64,000 nt of DNA from positions 186,001 through 250,000 of the forward strand of contig JAMQCR010000002.1 of assembly GCA_023702235.1 (NCBI GenBank), in the 5' to 3' direction. The translations under genes were made by a program, and so were the position numbers. The notes beneath the pieces are model-generated. The model did not search any database. It was not told where the DNA came from and was given only the letters and a program-made list of their open reading frames with translations. Shown here in pieces: positions 46,408-54,959 of this stretch; positions within the stretch are counted from its first letter, which is position 1, and each line of letters opens with the position of its first letter. This DNA is from Neobacillus pocheonensis. Lineage in GTDB: Bacteria > Bacillota > Bacilli > Bacillales > Cytobacillaceae.

Positions 46408-47170
46408 TGTTTGTTTCTCCTTTCTCACCGGTCAAGTGCAAGTAGATTTCTTCGAGTGTTGGTTCTTTTTTGACGTATTCGACTTCTGCCTCAGGCAGTA
46501 TAGCTTTCAGCTCAGCAAGAGGAGCATTAGCGATAAGATTACCTTTGTGAAGAATAGCGATACGATCTGCTAGTGCTTCCGCTTCTTCCAAATATTGTGT
46601 TGTTAGGAAAATAGTCGCACCATTTTTATTAAGATTACGCACCAATTCCCAGACCTCAAGACGGACTTTCGGGTCAAGGCCTGTGCTTGGCTCGTCAAGG
46701 AAAATCACAGCAGGTTCCCCGATAAAGCTCATGGCCAAATCCAAGCGACGCTTCATCCCACCAGAATAAGTTGAAGCTTTACGGTCTGCTGCTTCTGTCA
46801 AGTCAAATTTCTCTAGCATCTCTTGAGCAATAACTTTAGGCTGAGTCAGATGACGGAGCTTCGCCATCATGATGAGATTTTCACGGCCGGTCAATATTTC
46901 ATCAATAGCAGTAAATTGACCTGTGAGCGAGATTGATTTTCTCACATCATTCGGATTTTTTATCACATCAAAGCCATTGACAATCGCTGTCCCTGCTGTC
47001 ATTTTTGACAAAGTGGCAAGAATTTTGATAGTGGTTGTTTTTCCTGCACCATTTTCACCAAGTAGAGCAAAGATTTCTCCTTGTTTAATTTCAAAGTCCA
47101 CGCCTTTCAGGACTTCTTTGTCCTTGAAAGATTTGATCAAACCTTTGATTTCCATAATATTTTCAGTCAT
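46400..47170 (-). CDS. ABC transporter ATPase (DrrA-like)
   Basis: 256 aa. Walker A LLGENGAGKTTT (about 34-45), signature YSGGMKRRLDLAMS, Walker B AVIFLDEPSTGLDP and switch region IFLTTQYLEEAE; the Gln-Tyr after the Thr pair is typical of DrrA-type drug exporters. A short C-terminal extension ends LTGEKGETNND. ATG at 47170 follows AAAGGAATATG. It powers the overlapping permease. A 125-bp gap with two hairpins separates it from the upstream DUF1048 genes. Confidence 0.87.
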   Translation of the reverse strand: MTENIMEIKGLIKSFKDKEVLKGVDFEIKQGEIFALLGENGAGKTTTIKILATLSKMTAGTAIVNGFDVIKNPNDVRKSISLTGQFTAIDEILTGRENLIMMAKLRHLTQPKVIAQEMLEKFDLTEAADRKASTYSGGMKRRLDLAMSFIGEPAVIFLDEPSTGLDPKVRLEVWELVRNLNKNGATIFLTTQYLEEAEALADRIAILHKGNLIANAPLAELKAILPEAEVEYVKKEPTLEEIYLHLTGEKGETNND

Positions 47171-47203
47171 TTATCATATTCCTTTCTATCCTCCGACATG
47201 GGG

Positions 47204-47284
47204 CAAACTCGAACGATATTTTCGAGTTTGGGAAGTTAGCGCAGTACTTAGGCAAAAGTTCGATAGAATTTTGCCGTCAAGTAC
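47204..47284 (-). promoter_or_regulatory. Two tandem hairpins between the DUF1048 genes and the ABC genes
   Basis: Perfect 10-bp arms CAAACTCGAA (47204-47213) / TTCGAGTTTG (47221-47230), and GTACTT..GGCAAAA (47244-47257) / TTTTGCC..AAGTAC (47269-47284). Neither has a strong T run, so attenuation, mRNA processing or an operator are possible rather than a plain terminator. Confidence 0.45.
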
Positions 47285-47294
47285 TACGTTCCTT

Positions 47295-47627
47295 CTATTT
47301 TTTCATAGCCTTATCGACTTTTTGATTGACCGATTCTTGAAAAAGATCAGCGTAAGTCTTTGAATCTTCAATCAGCGCATCGCAGAAAGCAGCAACGTCT
47401 GTTCCTGTGACTTCAAGCACGCCTTTCCCAGCAGCTGCGCCTTCTTCAAAGAAACTGAGAATTTCCGAGAACAGTCCGATACCTTCGTTTAGCTCAACAG
47501 GACCGACTTTGAAGAGATATTTTTGGATCTCTTTATAGACAATTTGGTAATCTTGTGGAAGCACTTTGACACGCGCAACATGGGCTCTCCATTCTTTTTT
47601 GCCTTCGATGATTTCTTTGATACTCAT
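47295..47627 (-). CDS. DUF1048 family protein, third copy
   Basis: 110 aa, small helical soluble protein. It has the shared family motif KVLPQDYQIVYKEIQKYLF and, near the C-terminus, EVTGTDVAAFCDALI. Its ATG overlaps the stop of the second copy (ATGA, 47624-47627), so the two are translationally coupled. DUF1048 proteins are usually found beside PadR regulators and ABC exporters; their biochemical role is not known to me. It is one of three diverged tandem copies here. Confidence 0.8.
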   Translation of the reverse strand: MSIKEIIEGKKEWRAHVARVKVLPQDYQIVYKEIQKYLFKVGPVELNEGIGLFSEILSFFEEGAAAGKGVLEVTGTDVAAFCDALIEDSKTYADLFQESVNQKVDKAMKK

Positions 47628-47977
47628 TTCAGTCCTCCTAATTTTCTTGCTACTTTCTTGTTGAGTTGGTCACGCCATTTATCTCGATAAGTTTTTGCTC
47701 CTTCGTCACCAACAAGCGCTGCGCAGAAGCCTTTAATATCATCTCCTAGTATTTCTTCGACGCTCTGGCCGTCTGCTGATGTAACTTCAAGCAGTTCAAG
47801 AGCACTGTCAAGAATCGGCATCAGATTACGACCGGTGAAATCTCCGTGAATCCAGAGATTACTTTTAATTTCTTTCCAAGCAGTTTGATATTCAGCTGGC
47901 AAGACTTTTGCTCGTGCTTCAAAACCTTTCATTTCTTTAGTCATATCGCTGCCGGTTATTTTTTCTAAAAAGTTCAT
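47624..47977 (-). CDS. DUF1048 family protein, second copy
   Basis: 117 aa. Family residues are ARAKVLPAEYQTAWKEIKSN, LLEVTSADGQSVEEILGDDI and KGFCAALVGDEGAKTYRDKW. It is the most diverged of the three copies at its C-terminus. ATG at 47977 follows AAAGGAGAC. It lies 42 bp after the first copy and overlaps the third by 4 bp. Confidence 0.8.
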   Translation of the reverse strand: MNFLEKITGSDMTKEMKGFEARAKVLPAEYQTAWKEIKSNLWIHGDFTGRNLMPILDSALELLEVTSADGQSVEEILGDDIKGFCAALVGDEGAKTYRDKWRDQLNKKVARKLGGLK

Positions 47978-48019
47978 TGTAGTCTCCTTTAAGATACTAA
48001 GCTGTTCAGCAAAGTTCTA

Positions 48020-48352
48020 TTATTTAATCGTATCGTTGAGTTTTTGACGTTGCTTATCAACCCACGATTTTGCATCAATGACGAGATCATCACAGAAGGC
48101 TGCTACGTCGTTGCCAGTAACTTCTTTAACGCGCTTGCCATCGGCTGCGGCTTCTTCAAGAAGGTCGATGATGTGATTAAAGACGAATTTCGTTTCTTGC
48201 CAATCCATCACGCCGCCAGTGTTCCAGAGATATTTTTGCATCGCTTTGTAAGCATTGTGGTACTCACTTGGAAGTGCCTTCGCACGCGCCTCTAGCGCTT
48301 TCCATTCCCGCTTGTCATCCAGACTTCCGATAATTTTTTCAAAAATATTCAT
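48020..48352 (-). CDS. DUF1048 family protein, first copy
   Basis: 110 aa with EWKALEARAKALPSEYHNAY, KAMQKYLWNTGG, LLEEAAADGKRVKEVTGNDV and AAFCDDLVIDAKSWVDKQRQ. Its ATG overlaps the stop of the PadR gene by 4 bp (ATGA, 48349-48352), which couples expression of regulator and DUF1048 protein. A partnership in sensing or exporter control is inferred from this fixed gene order only. Confidence 0.8.
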   Translation of the reverse strand: MNIFEKIIGSLDDKREWKALEARAKALPSEYHNAYKAMQKYLWNTGGVMDWQETKFVFNHIIDLLEEAAADGKRVKEVTGNDVAAFCDDLVIDAKSWVDKQRQKLNDTIK

Positions 48353-48693
48353 TTTACTTCTCTCCTTTTGATTTTATTAGTTTTGAGTTCGTTAATTTTA
48401 CTTGAGACGAAATCCCATTTTCTCCAAAAAACCCCAAGTTGCTCTTGGCCTGCTGCGTTGAGTGTGTAAAATTTTCTAGGCGGTCCCATAGTGGATGGCT
48501 TTTTCTCGATGCTCACCAGATTGTTTTTCTCAAGCCGCATGGTAATCGTGTAAACTGTGCCTTCAACCACATCAGTGAAGCCAAGTTCTCGCAGCTGTTG
48601 CGTGATTTCATAGCCGTAGGTTTCGCCACGGCTGATGATCTCAAGCACACAACCCTCAAGCACCCCTTTCAGCATTTCTGTGATATTTTCCAA
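48349..48693 (-). CDS. PadR-family transcriptional regulator
   Basis: 114 aa. The winged helix-turn-helix is CVLEIISRGETYGYEITQQL, RELGFTDVVEGTVYTITMRL, EKNNLVSIEKKPSTMGPPRK and FYTLNAAGQEQL, with the typical PadR G-P-P-R-K-F/YY motif in the wing. The start is TTG at 48691-48693 with GGAGGG upstream. It probably represses its own operon (three DUF1048 genes and an ABC exporter) through the inverted repeats at 48736-48780 and is relieved by a drug-like ligand, as in LmrR-type systems; this is inference. Confidence 0.85.
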   Translation of the reverse strand: MENITEMLKGVLEGCVLEIISRGETYGYEITQQLRELGFTDVVEGTVYTITMRLEKNNLVSIEKKPSTMGPPRKFYTLNAAGQEQLGVFWRKWDFVSSKINELKTNKIKRREVK

Positions 48694-48735
48694 CTTTTTC
48701 CCTCCATTTTTATTTCACTTATATTTTTTTAGAAC

Positions 48736-48820
48736 TCAGTAACACAGGTATTTTGTGTTACTGATATTCAGTAATACTGACTACTAGTATATAGTATTAC
48801 AGAATAGCGCCGTTTGTCAA
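48736..48820 (-). promoter_or_regulatory. PadR operon promoter with palindromic operator array
   Basis: Reading on the minus strand, a consensus -35 TTGACA (48815-48820) is followed by an AT-rich -10 region (TAATACTATATACT, 48785-48799). Between it and the gene lie TCAGTATTACTGA (48768-48780, perfect palindrome) and an 11-bp inverted repeat TCAGTAACACA / TGTGTTACTGA (48736-48764). All share the half-site CAGTA, which suggests a PadR operator. Confidence 0.55.
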
Positions 48821-48888
48821 TAAAACTTTTCATCAAAAAAGCCCATTATTATGAGCTTCATAAATGTTTGTATCCATTTTGGGGTACG

Positions 48889-48926
48889 GAAACGATTCTG
48901 GATTTCAGGGGCCACTATGGGAGTAA
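48889..48926 (+). repeat. Transposon-end-like repeat, copy 2
   Basis: GGGGTACGGAAACGATTC is identical to 43514-43531, followed by a partly conserved stretch (TTCAGGGGCCACTATG). It has the same orientation as copy 1. The two copies bracket the NTF2-like, FMN reductase and PadR/ABC genes. Confidence 0.4.
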
Positions 48927-48989
48927 ATACCATTTAATCAATTTTGATATGTGTATTTGAGAAGCTTTAAAGCCTAGAAAATCAATAAA

Positions 48990-49060
48990 TCGCTACCTTC
49001 TCAATAGGGTAAACCTTATTGAGAAAAAATGGACTGATCGGTAAAAACCGATCAGTCCAT
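48990..49060 (-). terminator. Terminator of the EamA gene plus neighbouring hairpin
   Basis: Perfect 14-bp arms (49029-49042 / 49047-49060) around AAAA. On the minus strand they are followed by TTTTTT. A second hairpin (TTCTCAATA / TATTGAGAA) lies at about 48996-49023. Nothing else is seen between 48821 and 49207. Confidence 0.65.
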
Positions 49061-49207
49061 AAATAATTACCTTACTCCACTAAAGCGCCCGATTGTTGAA
49101 GATTAATCTTTAAATCCAAGTCGAATATGAAGTTTGGTTTTAAAGTATATCATCCTAATCTCTATAAAAGCCACCTCCAGCGGGGAAGTGTCCGGCACCG
49201 TGCTTCT

Positions 49208-50125
49208 TCATCTGCCACTTAAAACTTTAACTGAGGAGTGCAAATAAGACCTCAACTTTGGCAGAGAAATGATTATGGTTCCAAGGATAATCGTCAATGC
49301 ACCTATACCAGACAACCATGAAAGAGTTTCATGATAAAAAACGACTCCCAGCACCATAGCAAGAATCGGTGAAACAAAAAGCCAGGTTGAAGGGAAAATA
49401 GGGTTTGTCTTGGAGACAAGCCAGTAATAGAGACTATGTCCGCCCATTGATCCAACTACTATCAAATAAAGGGACGATCCGATTGCTGCCGGACTCACTA
49501 AAGCAGCTACTTGGAAATTCTCCGTCACAAGAGACAAAATCATTAACAGAATCCCGCCATGCATCATTTGAACGGCATTTAAAGCAATCGGGGAAATTTT
49601 ATCAAACTGATTGATTACCCTTTTCGAATAAATCGTTCCTGATGCATAAAACACCTCGCCTGCCATAATTAAGAGACAGCCACCCAGCACCAAGGAATTA
49701 ACAAGAAAAGTAAAGCTCGGTAAAATAAGGAGAAAGACCCCCGCTATTCCTACGAAACATCCAATAAAGGAACTCGAATTTGCTTTTGTTTTTAAAATAA
49801 AAGTTTGAATCAGCAGTATCATCATCGGCCCGGTAGCTGATAGGACGGCTGCCGTTCCTGACGGGACAAACTGCTCTGCCCAATATAATGTGGCAAAAGT
49901 ACCAAAAGTCAGCCCAATCCCCGTCAATAGCATCTCCATCCGAAAAAACAACCTTAGTGTAGTCTTTCTTTTTAACATCATAATGGCAAATACAATCAAA
50001 CCTGCTAAAAAAAAGCGAAGGCCTGCTGAGAAAAAAGGCGGCACGCCTGCATCAATCCCTATTTTTATCGCAAGAAAGGTCGTACTAAAAATCAGACACA
50101 TAAACGAATAACCAATCAATACCAT
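49208..50125 (-). CDS. EamA/DMT-family transporter
   Basis: 305 aa with ten predicted membrane segments in two EamA repeats (first: TFLAIKIGIDAGVPPFFSAG, LRFFLAGLIVFAIMML, ATLYWAEQFVPSGTAAVLSA; second: SLYLIVVGSMGGHSLYYWLV, PIFPSTWLFVSPILAMVLGV). The family exports amino acids and other metabolites. ATG at 50125 is chosen because AAGGAGG lies 8 nt upstream; the frame extends further without another ribosome binding site. It is divergent from a MocR-type regulator gene, a common regulator-target arrangement. Confidence 0.82.
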   Translation of the reverse strand: MVLIGYSFMCLIFSTTFLAIKIGIDAGVPPFFSAGLRFFLAGLIVFAIMMLKRKTTLRLFFRMEMLLTGIGLTFGTFATLYWAEQFVPSGTAAVLSATGPMMILLIQTFILKTKANSSSFIGCFVGIAGVFLLILPSFTFLVNSLVLGGCLLIMAGEVFYASGTIYSKRVINQFDKISPIALNAVQMMHGGILLMILSLVTENFQVAALVSPAAIGSSLYLIVVGSMGGHSLYYWLVSKTNPIFPSTWLFVSPILAMVLGVVFYHETLSWLSGIGALTIILGTIIISLPKLRSYLHSSVKVLSGR

Positions 50126-50238
50126 TTCAATTCCTCCTTTTTGCTCCATTATAGGTGAAGGATAATAGAACAGATGAAAATCATTAGACCAGTTCAAGGA
50201 GAAACATGCTAAAATCAAAGGGATTGGGAGGGAAAGAA

Positions 50239-51641
50239 ATGAATGGAGATTACTTATTTAAACAAGTATACGATTATGCATTACACCGAATCGAACTCAA
50301 TGAATGGAAAGAGAATGAAAAGCTCCCTTCAATTAGAAATTTAGCCGCTGAGATGAAGGTTCATCGCTTAACCGTATTAAAGGTTACCGGCTTCTTAAAC
50401 AGGAAAATAGAGTCTATGTCAAAGATAAATCCGGCTATTATGTCCAATCCCGTGAAATTAATAAATTAGAAAGCCTAGAAAATCCGATCGTTTCTGCATA
50501 TGTGCAAAAAAATCATTTATCGGAAATCCATCAGGTACCTGTTTCCTATCAATTTTCGCAGGCATTAATTGACCCTAATCTTTTGCCAAATCGCTTCATA
50601 TCGGACTATGTAAAAAAAGTTTTTGATCTCTATCCAAAGGTTCTCTCCACCTACTCCACCGTTCAAGGCGATCATGAACTACGTCAATCACTTTCTGACT
50701 ATTTTAATCAGCATTATAAAACGATTACACATCCAGATCAGCTATTAATTACGGCCGGTTCCCAGCAAGCTATTCATCTTATTGCCCAGGCATTTGTAAA
50801 ATCAAGAGACACTATCCTTTTGGAGCGCCCGAGCTATAGTTCTGCCATTGATATTTTTCGAGCACAAGGAGCCAATATTGTAACCGTCGATATCCATCCG
50901 TACGGATATGATTTAGAGCAGATTGAAATCATCATGAAAAAACACAAACCTCGTCTGTTTTATCTGAATCCAACCTTCCATAATCCAACCGGATACACGG
51001 TCCCATCGGCTCAAAGAAAGCAGTTAGTCCAGTTAGCCGAGCACTACCGCTGTCTGCTAATAGAAGACGATGCTTACTACGACATCTTTTTTGAACAGGA
51101 GCCTCCGCCGCCCATGTATACCTATGATACTTCCGGCATGGTGATTTATATCAAAAGCTTTTGCAAATATGTATCACCAGGGTTGCGAATAGCTGTCATG
51201 ATGAACGGTCAGTCTTCCGTGGTGAAATCACTGCTAGCAGTAAAATCATTGGCCGATAATGGATCACCGCTTTTAAATCAAAAGATTTTCCTGCATTACT
51301 TTTCATCTCCAAGGCTGCTGCAACATGTTGAGAAACTGCGAATTGCGCTGCAAATACGAAAGGAAATCATGGAGGAAGAACTGTCCGTAACAGATTGGCA
51401 ATGGACCAGCCCAAATGGTGGCTTGAATTTATGGGTACAGCTCCCAGGCCGCCTGTCAACAGAAGACTTATTAGTCAAGAGTCTGGAGCAATCAATATCC
51501 TTTGTTCCCGGCCAAATATGTGACCCATTAAAGGAGCCATCCTCATGGCTTCGGTTAAGCTATTCCTATGCCAATGAAGAACAAATCTCGGAAGGACTTA
51601 GGAAGTTTATTAATTTAGTACTCTCTACTCATAAAGGGTAG
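50239..51641 (+). pseudogene. MocR-type GntR/aminotransferase regulator, frameshifted
   Basis: The N-terminal GntR-type winged helix (LHRIELNEWKENEKLPSIRN, LAAEMKVHRLTVLK) is followed by a frame break near 50395. The other frame then gives FLKQENRVYVKDKSGYYVQS and an aminotransferase-like domain with GDHELRQSLSDYFNQHY, ITAGSQQAIHLIAQAFVKS, LNPTFHNPTGYTV, the Asp of IEDDAYYDIFF and the PLP lysine in KSFCKYVSPGLRI. Total about 467 aa, normal for MocR. ATG at 50239 follows GGGAGGGAAAG. It probably controls the divergent EamA exporter. Its last codons (HKG, stop) lie inside a transposon-end repeat at 51635. Confidence 0.78.
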
Positions 51642-51672
51642 CATCAGGAAAATGCGGAATTACAACGTTAAG
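51635..51672 (+). repeat. Solo Tn1546-like 38-bp terminal repeat, second copy
   Basis: GGGTAGCATCAGGAAAATGC then GGAATTACAACGTTAAG differs from the copy at 18906 in only three positions over 38 bp. The following AAAAAGCCCAATTTCT (51686-51701) is also shared and again forms a hairpin with a complementary segment (51725-51736). It supplies the stop codon of the MocR gene. Confidence 0.6.
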
Positions 51673-51784
51673 GAAATTTCAATACTAAAAAGCCCAATTT
51701 CTATGAATTGATAAGCTCTTTTCCTAGATTGGGGGCATAGCATGTAATCGACTACACATTCTTCTTTAAAAAAGAGGTGAAAAA

Positions 51785-52030
51785 ATGAATCTAGATTTAA
51801 GAGACCATTATGGAATGGGATATCACCCCTATACGATGGGATACGGATATCCTTCTTACGGAACGGGATATGGAATGATGGGTTATCCTTCCTACGGAAT
51901 GGGACACCATGGATACCCTTTCCATCACTACGGCCATCACCATCACCACCACGGCCACTACCACGGGCATCCACATAATATCCAGATCCAAACAATGTCG
52001 CTTCATATGCCAGGTATGATGCATCATTAA
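51785..52030 (+). CDS. Gly/Tyr/His-rich small protein, spore-coat type
   Basis: 81 aa made of GYGYPSYGTGYGM and YGMGHHGYPFHHYGHHHHHH type repeats, ending SLHMPGMMHH. ATG at 51785 follows AAGAGGTG. Low-complexity Gly/Tyr/His proteins of this size are common in Bacillus spore coats, where tyrosines may be cross-linked and histidine clusters may bind metal. No homolog can be named from sequence. A sigma-K-like -10 (CATAGCATG at about 51735) lies upstream but is weak evidence. A large reverse frame overlaps it and is judged a shadow. Confidence 0.55.
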   Translation: MNLDLRDHYGMGYHPYTMGYGYPSYGTGYGMMGYPSYGMGHHGYPFHHYGHHHHHHGHYHGHPHNIQIQTMSLHMPGMMHH

Positions 52031-52766
52031 AAATCAAAAAGGAACGAGCCTCAAACATTTATTTGCATGCAAACAGATGGAGTTTTATTTGATTCATACT
52101 ACTATGTTTATTTAAAATGTGTATACATGGTGACAAAATTTTTATTTTGTTCATTTAAAGGAAACATTTTTAGATGTTTCCTTTTTAAATTATAACCCAC
52201 GGAAAGACCAATTGATTTTGCATGGGAACTAGAAATCATGAAATTATTTGTAATCTTCTCATTATACCAAACAGACATTCTATTTACTATCCTTATTATT
52301 CGTTAAATTAGAATTTAACGCGAAGTTAAAAGAAACGGCTAAATTCGCTTCCCTCCCAACAAATAGTGTTGAATGACAAATTTATACCCATTATTAAGAC
52401 TTATGAAAAATAATCACAATCGTACTACTGATGATTCATTTTTCTTTTCCCTTTTTGAACAAGTGCACCAGGAAGGACAAAAGATGCTGCTTCTTTTTTT
52501 CTATTATTCTTTTAGTCTCCTTAATCTTATCTATTTTGAATCCGTTCGTAATTATACGTCCATTAGTTATAAGGTACGATTTTCTTTAAACCATTTTGAT
52601 CCCTTTGCCATGAAAAAACAAAAAATAAAATCATCTCGATCGATGCATGTTATGAATTTATGATTCATCATCACTTTTTGTGAAAATAACACAAAAATAG
52701 AAAAACACTTATGAATTCCTGGCAATAATGTTAGTTACCCAACAAACATTAATAGGAGGTTATCAC
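52031..52766. other. Non-coding stretch with terminator
   Basis: It holds a bidirectional terminator-like hairpin (AAAGGAAACAT 52157-52167 / ATGTTTCCTTT 52174-52184) and AT-rich sequence. A plus-strand frame at 52373-52663 lacks a ribosome binding site and resembles no protein; I do not call it. The ribosome binding site of the ISL3 transposase is at 52754-52760. Confidence 0.5.
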
Positions 52767-53961
52767 GTGTTTTCCGTGTTACTAGAATTGCCAGAATTTG
52801 AAGTTGTTAATCAAGAAATTTTATCTACTCATTATTTGGTTCATGTTGAGAAAAAGATGGTTGAGGAGCGATGCACTCACTGTGGTTTTCACACTCGCAT
52901 TGTCCACGACAGCAGGACAAGGAAAATACGAGATTTATCCGTACTCAACAAACCGTTGATTTTACTTGTTTACGTTAAGAGGTATCGCTGCCAGAACTGT
53001 GAGAAGTTTTTTCATCTTCTTTTGAATCAGTTGCTTCACATCAACATTATACGAATCGCTTTCGCCAATTCATTTATGAACAAGTTCTAGGTACAACCAT
53101 TTAGGATATTAGCAGAAAATATCAGATTGCTTACTCAACAGTTGAGCGTATTTTCTATTCAGTTGCTTACGAAAAGGCAAAGGATCATCATGCAGTTATC
53201 CAAGAGATTCAAGACGATCAAGACATTACATTGAGCCTTGATGAAATCGCCGTTCGCAAGGGCCATAAATATGAAACTGTTCTTTATGACGCTAACTTAG
53301 GAGCTGTCATGGGTATGCATAAGAATCGTGATTTTGACTCAACGTTAAAACTTTTGTCATTAAAAGTCATTCATCCTGATAAGGTTAAAAACGTTGTGGT
53401 AGACATGTGGGATCCCTTTCATAAGGCCATAGGTCAAAAGCCTTTCCCAACGCACAGATTATTGTCGATAAGTACCATGTCGTTCAAAAAGTTACTCAAG
53501 CCTTAGACCAAGTCCGAAAGAAAATACCTGGATTAAAGAAATCCCGATTTGTTCTCCTGAAAAGTTATGAAAATGTAAAAGAAAAGGATCGGGAAAAACT
53601 AGATGAATTGTTAGAGACGCACGAGAGTCTAGCGTATGGGTATTTTCTAAAAGAACTATTCAGAGACTTTTATAAATCACATGATTATGAGACAGCTAAC
53701 CAATTACTAAAGGAGTGGCTTCAACTAGCCTGGAGTAGCCCGTTTTCATCATTTCATGAAGTGGCAAAAACGATAGAAAACTGGCGAATTCAAATTCTGC
53801 AATACTTTAAAACACCGTTTACAAATGGACGTACCGAAGGTACCAATCATAAGATCAAAAACATAAAACGGCGTGCTTACGGATATAGAAATCTTCACCG
53901 TTTTAGAACATGTGTATTTTTGGAGTGTACAGGAAAGACTTATGAAAAATGGGTGTCCTAG
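52767..53961 (+). pseudogene. ISL3-family transposase, decayed
   Basis: GTG at 52767 with AGGAGGT upstream begins a zinc-ribbon N-terminus (EERCTHCGFHTRIVHDSRTR, KRYRCQNCEKFF). Two frame breaks (about 53010 and 53440) and a TAG near 53101 interrupt it. Later segments carry the DDE core: LSLDEIAVRKGHKYETVLYD, VVVDMWDPFHKAI, IVDKYHVVQKVTQALDQVRK, then FTNGRTEGTNHKIKNIKRRA with the catalytic Glu. About 398 codons would be the full length. The element ends were not identified; an inverted repeat around GTCAAG/CTTGAC at 53995-54050 may belong to its right end. Transposition-dead without help. Confidence 0.8.
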
Positions 53962-54095
53962 CCCCTCCTTCTTCAGCATTATGGTGGATAATAGTTGGTA
54001 GAAAAGAAGCCGTCAAGGAGAGCACTTGACCGCTCCTTCTCTACCAACTGGCCGGTCTGTAAGCTGAAGAAGGGGAGATTGTGAGTGACCCCAAT

Positions 54096-54910
54096 CTAGC
54101 TATCTCTTAATTGCCGGAATTTTGTTTTAATCACAAACAATGGTGAAGAGACTTTTTTCAAAGCTCTTAACCATGAATCAATATAACTTGCGCTATTTTC
54201 GATGGTACTGTTATCAATTCCGGCCACTCCGCACAACATCGCTGCACCCATTTCTGCTACTAATTCCTCTTTGGAATAGACCTCATCTCCGAAAGCAACG
54301 CCTTCTGTCGTAATACCTGGGCGCGCTAGGCGACTTTTGTGACCGGTACTGTGAACCATTTCATGCAACAGGGTGCAATAGTATTCTTCTGGTACCTTTA
54401 AATCTTTCAGTGGGGGACAATTGATTCTATCCCATGTCGGATAATAAACCGCCTTTCCTGAATTGAACGTGTAATCTGGTGCGTTGATATATCCTTTAAC
54501 AATTTCCTCCGCTTTTTCGATAGGTTCATGGTCAAAGGTTTCAATCTCTCTATTACTCTCTAAGCCGGTACACTGTTTATTAATCTCCCAGACTCGATAA
54601 TAGAAAGGTTTTGCAAAAGTCCTTTTCTCCTTTGTTTCTTCGTCTTCCTTCTCTTTCCAAAGCCAATAGACAATAAGATGAGAATTTTTTAACTCTTCTT
54701 TTTTGATTCGTCCCCCAGCCTCTAGGATCTGTTTTTCTTGAAGCATATTCCCCAGGCTCCACTAGAAAAATATTGATTCCTCGGTATGGTTTTTGTGTTT
54801 TCCAGTTGACCGCATTTGAATTGGTCCACGGCCATGCGCCACGGGACAACCCCCTGTTCTAATTTTTCGATGATTTTTTCTGTAATGATTTCATACACGC
54901 TTTTTGTCAT
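54096..54910 (-). pseudogene. ArdC-like anti-restriction/zincin protein, multiple frameshifts
   Basis: Three frames cover one protein. The N-terminal ssDNA-binding part gives SVYEIITEKIIEKLEQGVVP and PYRGINIFLVEPGEYAS. The middle gives LQEKQILEAGGRIKKEELKN and SHLIVYWLWKE. The C-terminal zincin peptidase domain has the metal motif HEMVHSTGH and the downstream Glu in YSKEELVAEMGAAMLC. ArdC-type proteins enter recipients with conjugative plasmids and counter restriction. ATG at 54910 follows GGGAGGAAAA. Breaks lie near 54840, 54740 and possibly 54165 (A6 run). With the coupling protein at 2.5 kb it supports a plasmid or ICE origin. Confidence 0.72.
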
Positions 54911-54959
54911 TTGATTTTCCTCCCTTGATTTTTTTAATGGTTTTAGATTTTTGAAGTTT

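Noticed and set aside
47204..47284. The two hairpins treated as ordinary terminators between DUF1048 and ABC genes
   Set aside because: No T run follows either stem on the minus strand, so a simple terminator call is not supported; listed as a regulatory candidate instead.
51660..52058. 132-codon minus-strand frame opposite the Gly/Tyr/His-rich protein
   Set aside because: Its Gly/Asp/Arg-rich and charged composition is the mirror of the repeats on the plus strand; no ribosome binding site and no family resemblance. The plus-strand frame has AAGAGGTG.
52373..52663. 96-codon plus-strand frame before the ISL3 remnant
   Set aside because: No ribosome binding site, Phe/Ser-rich AT-driven composition, no recognisable motif.
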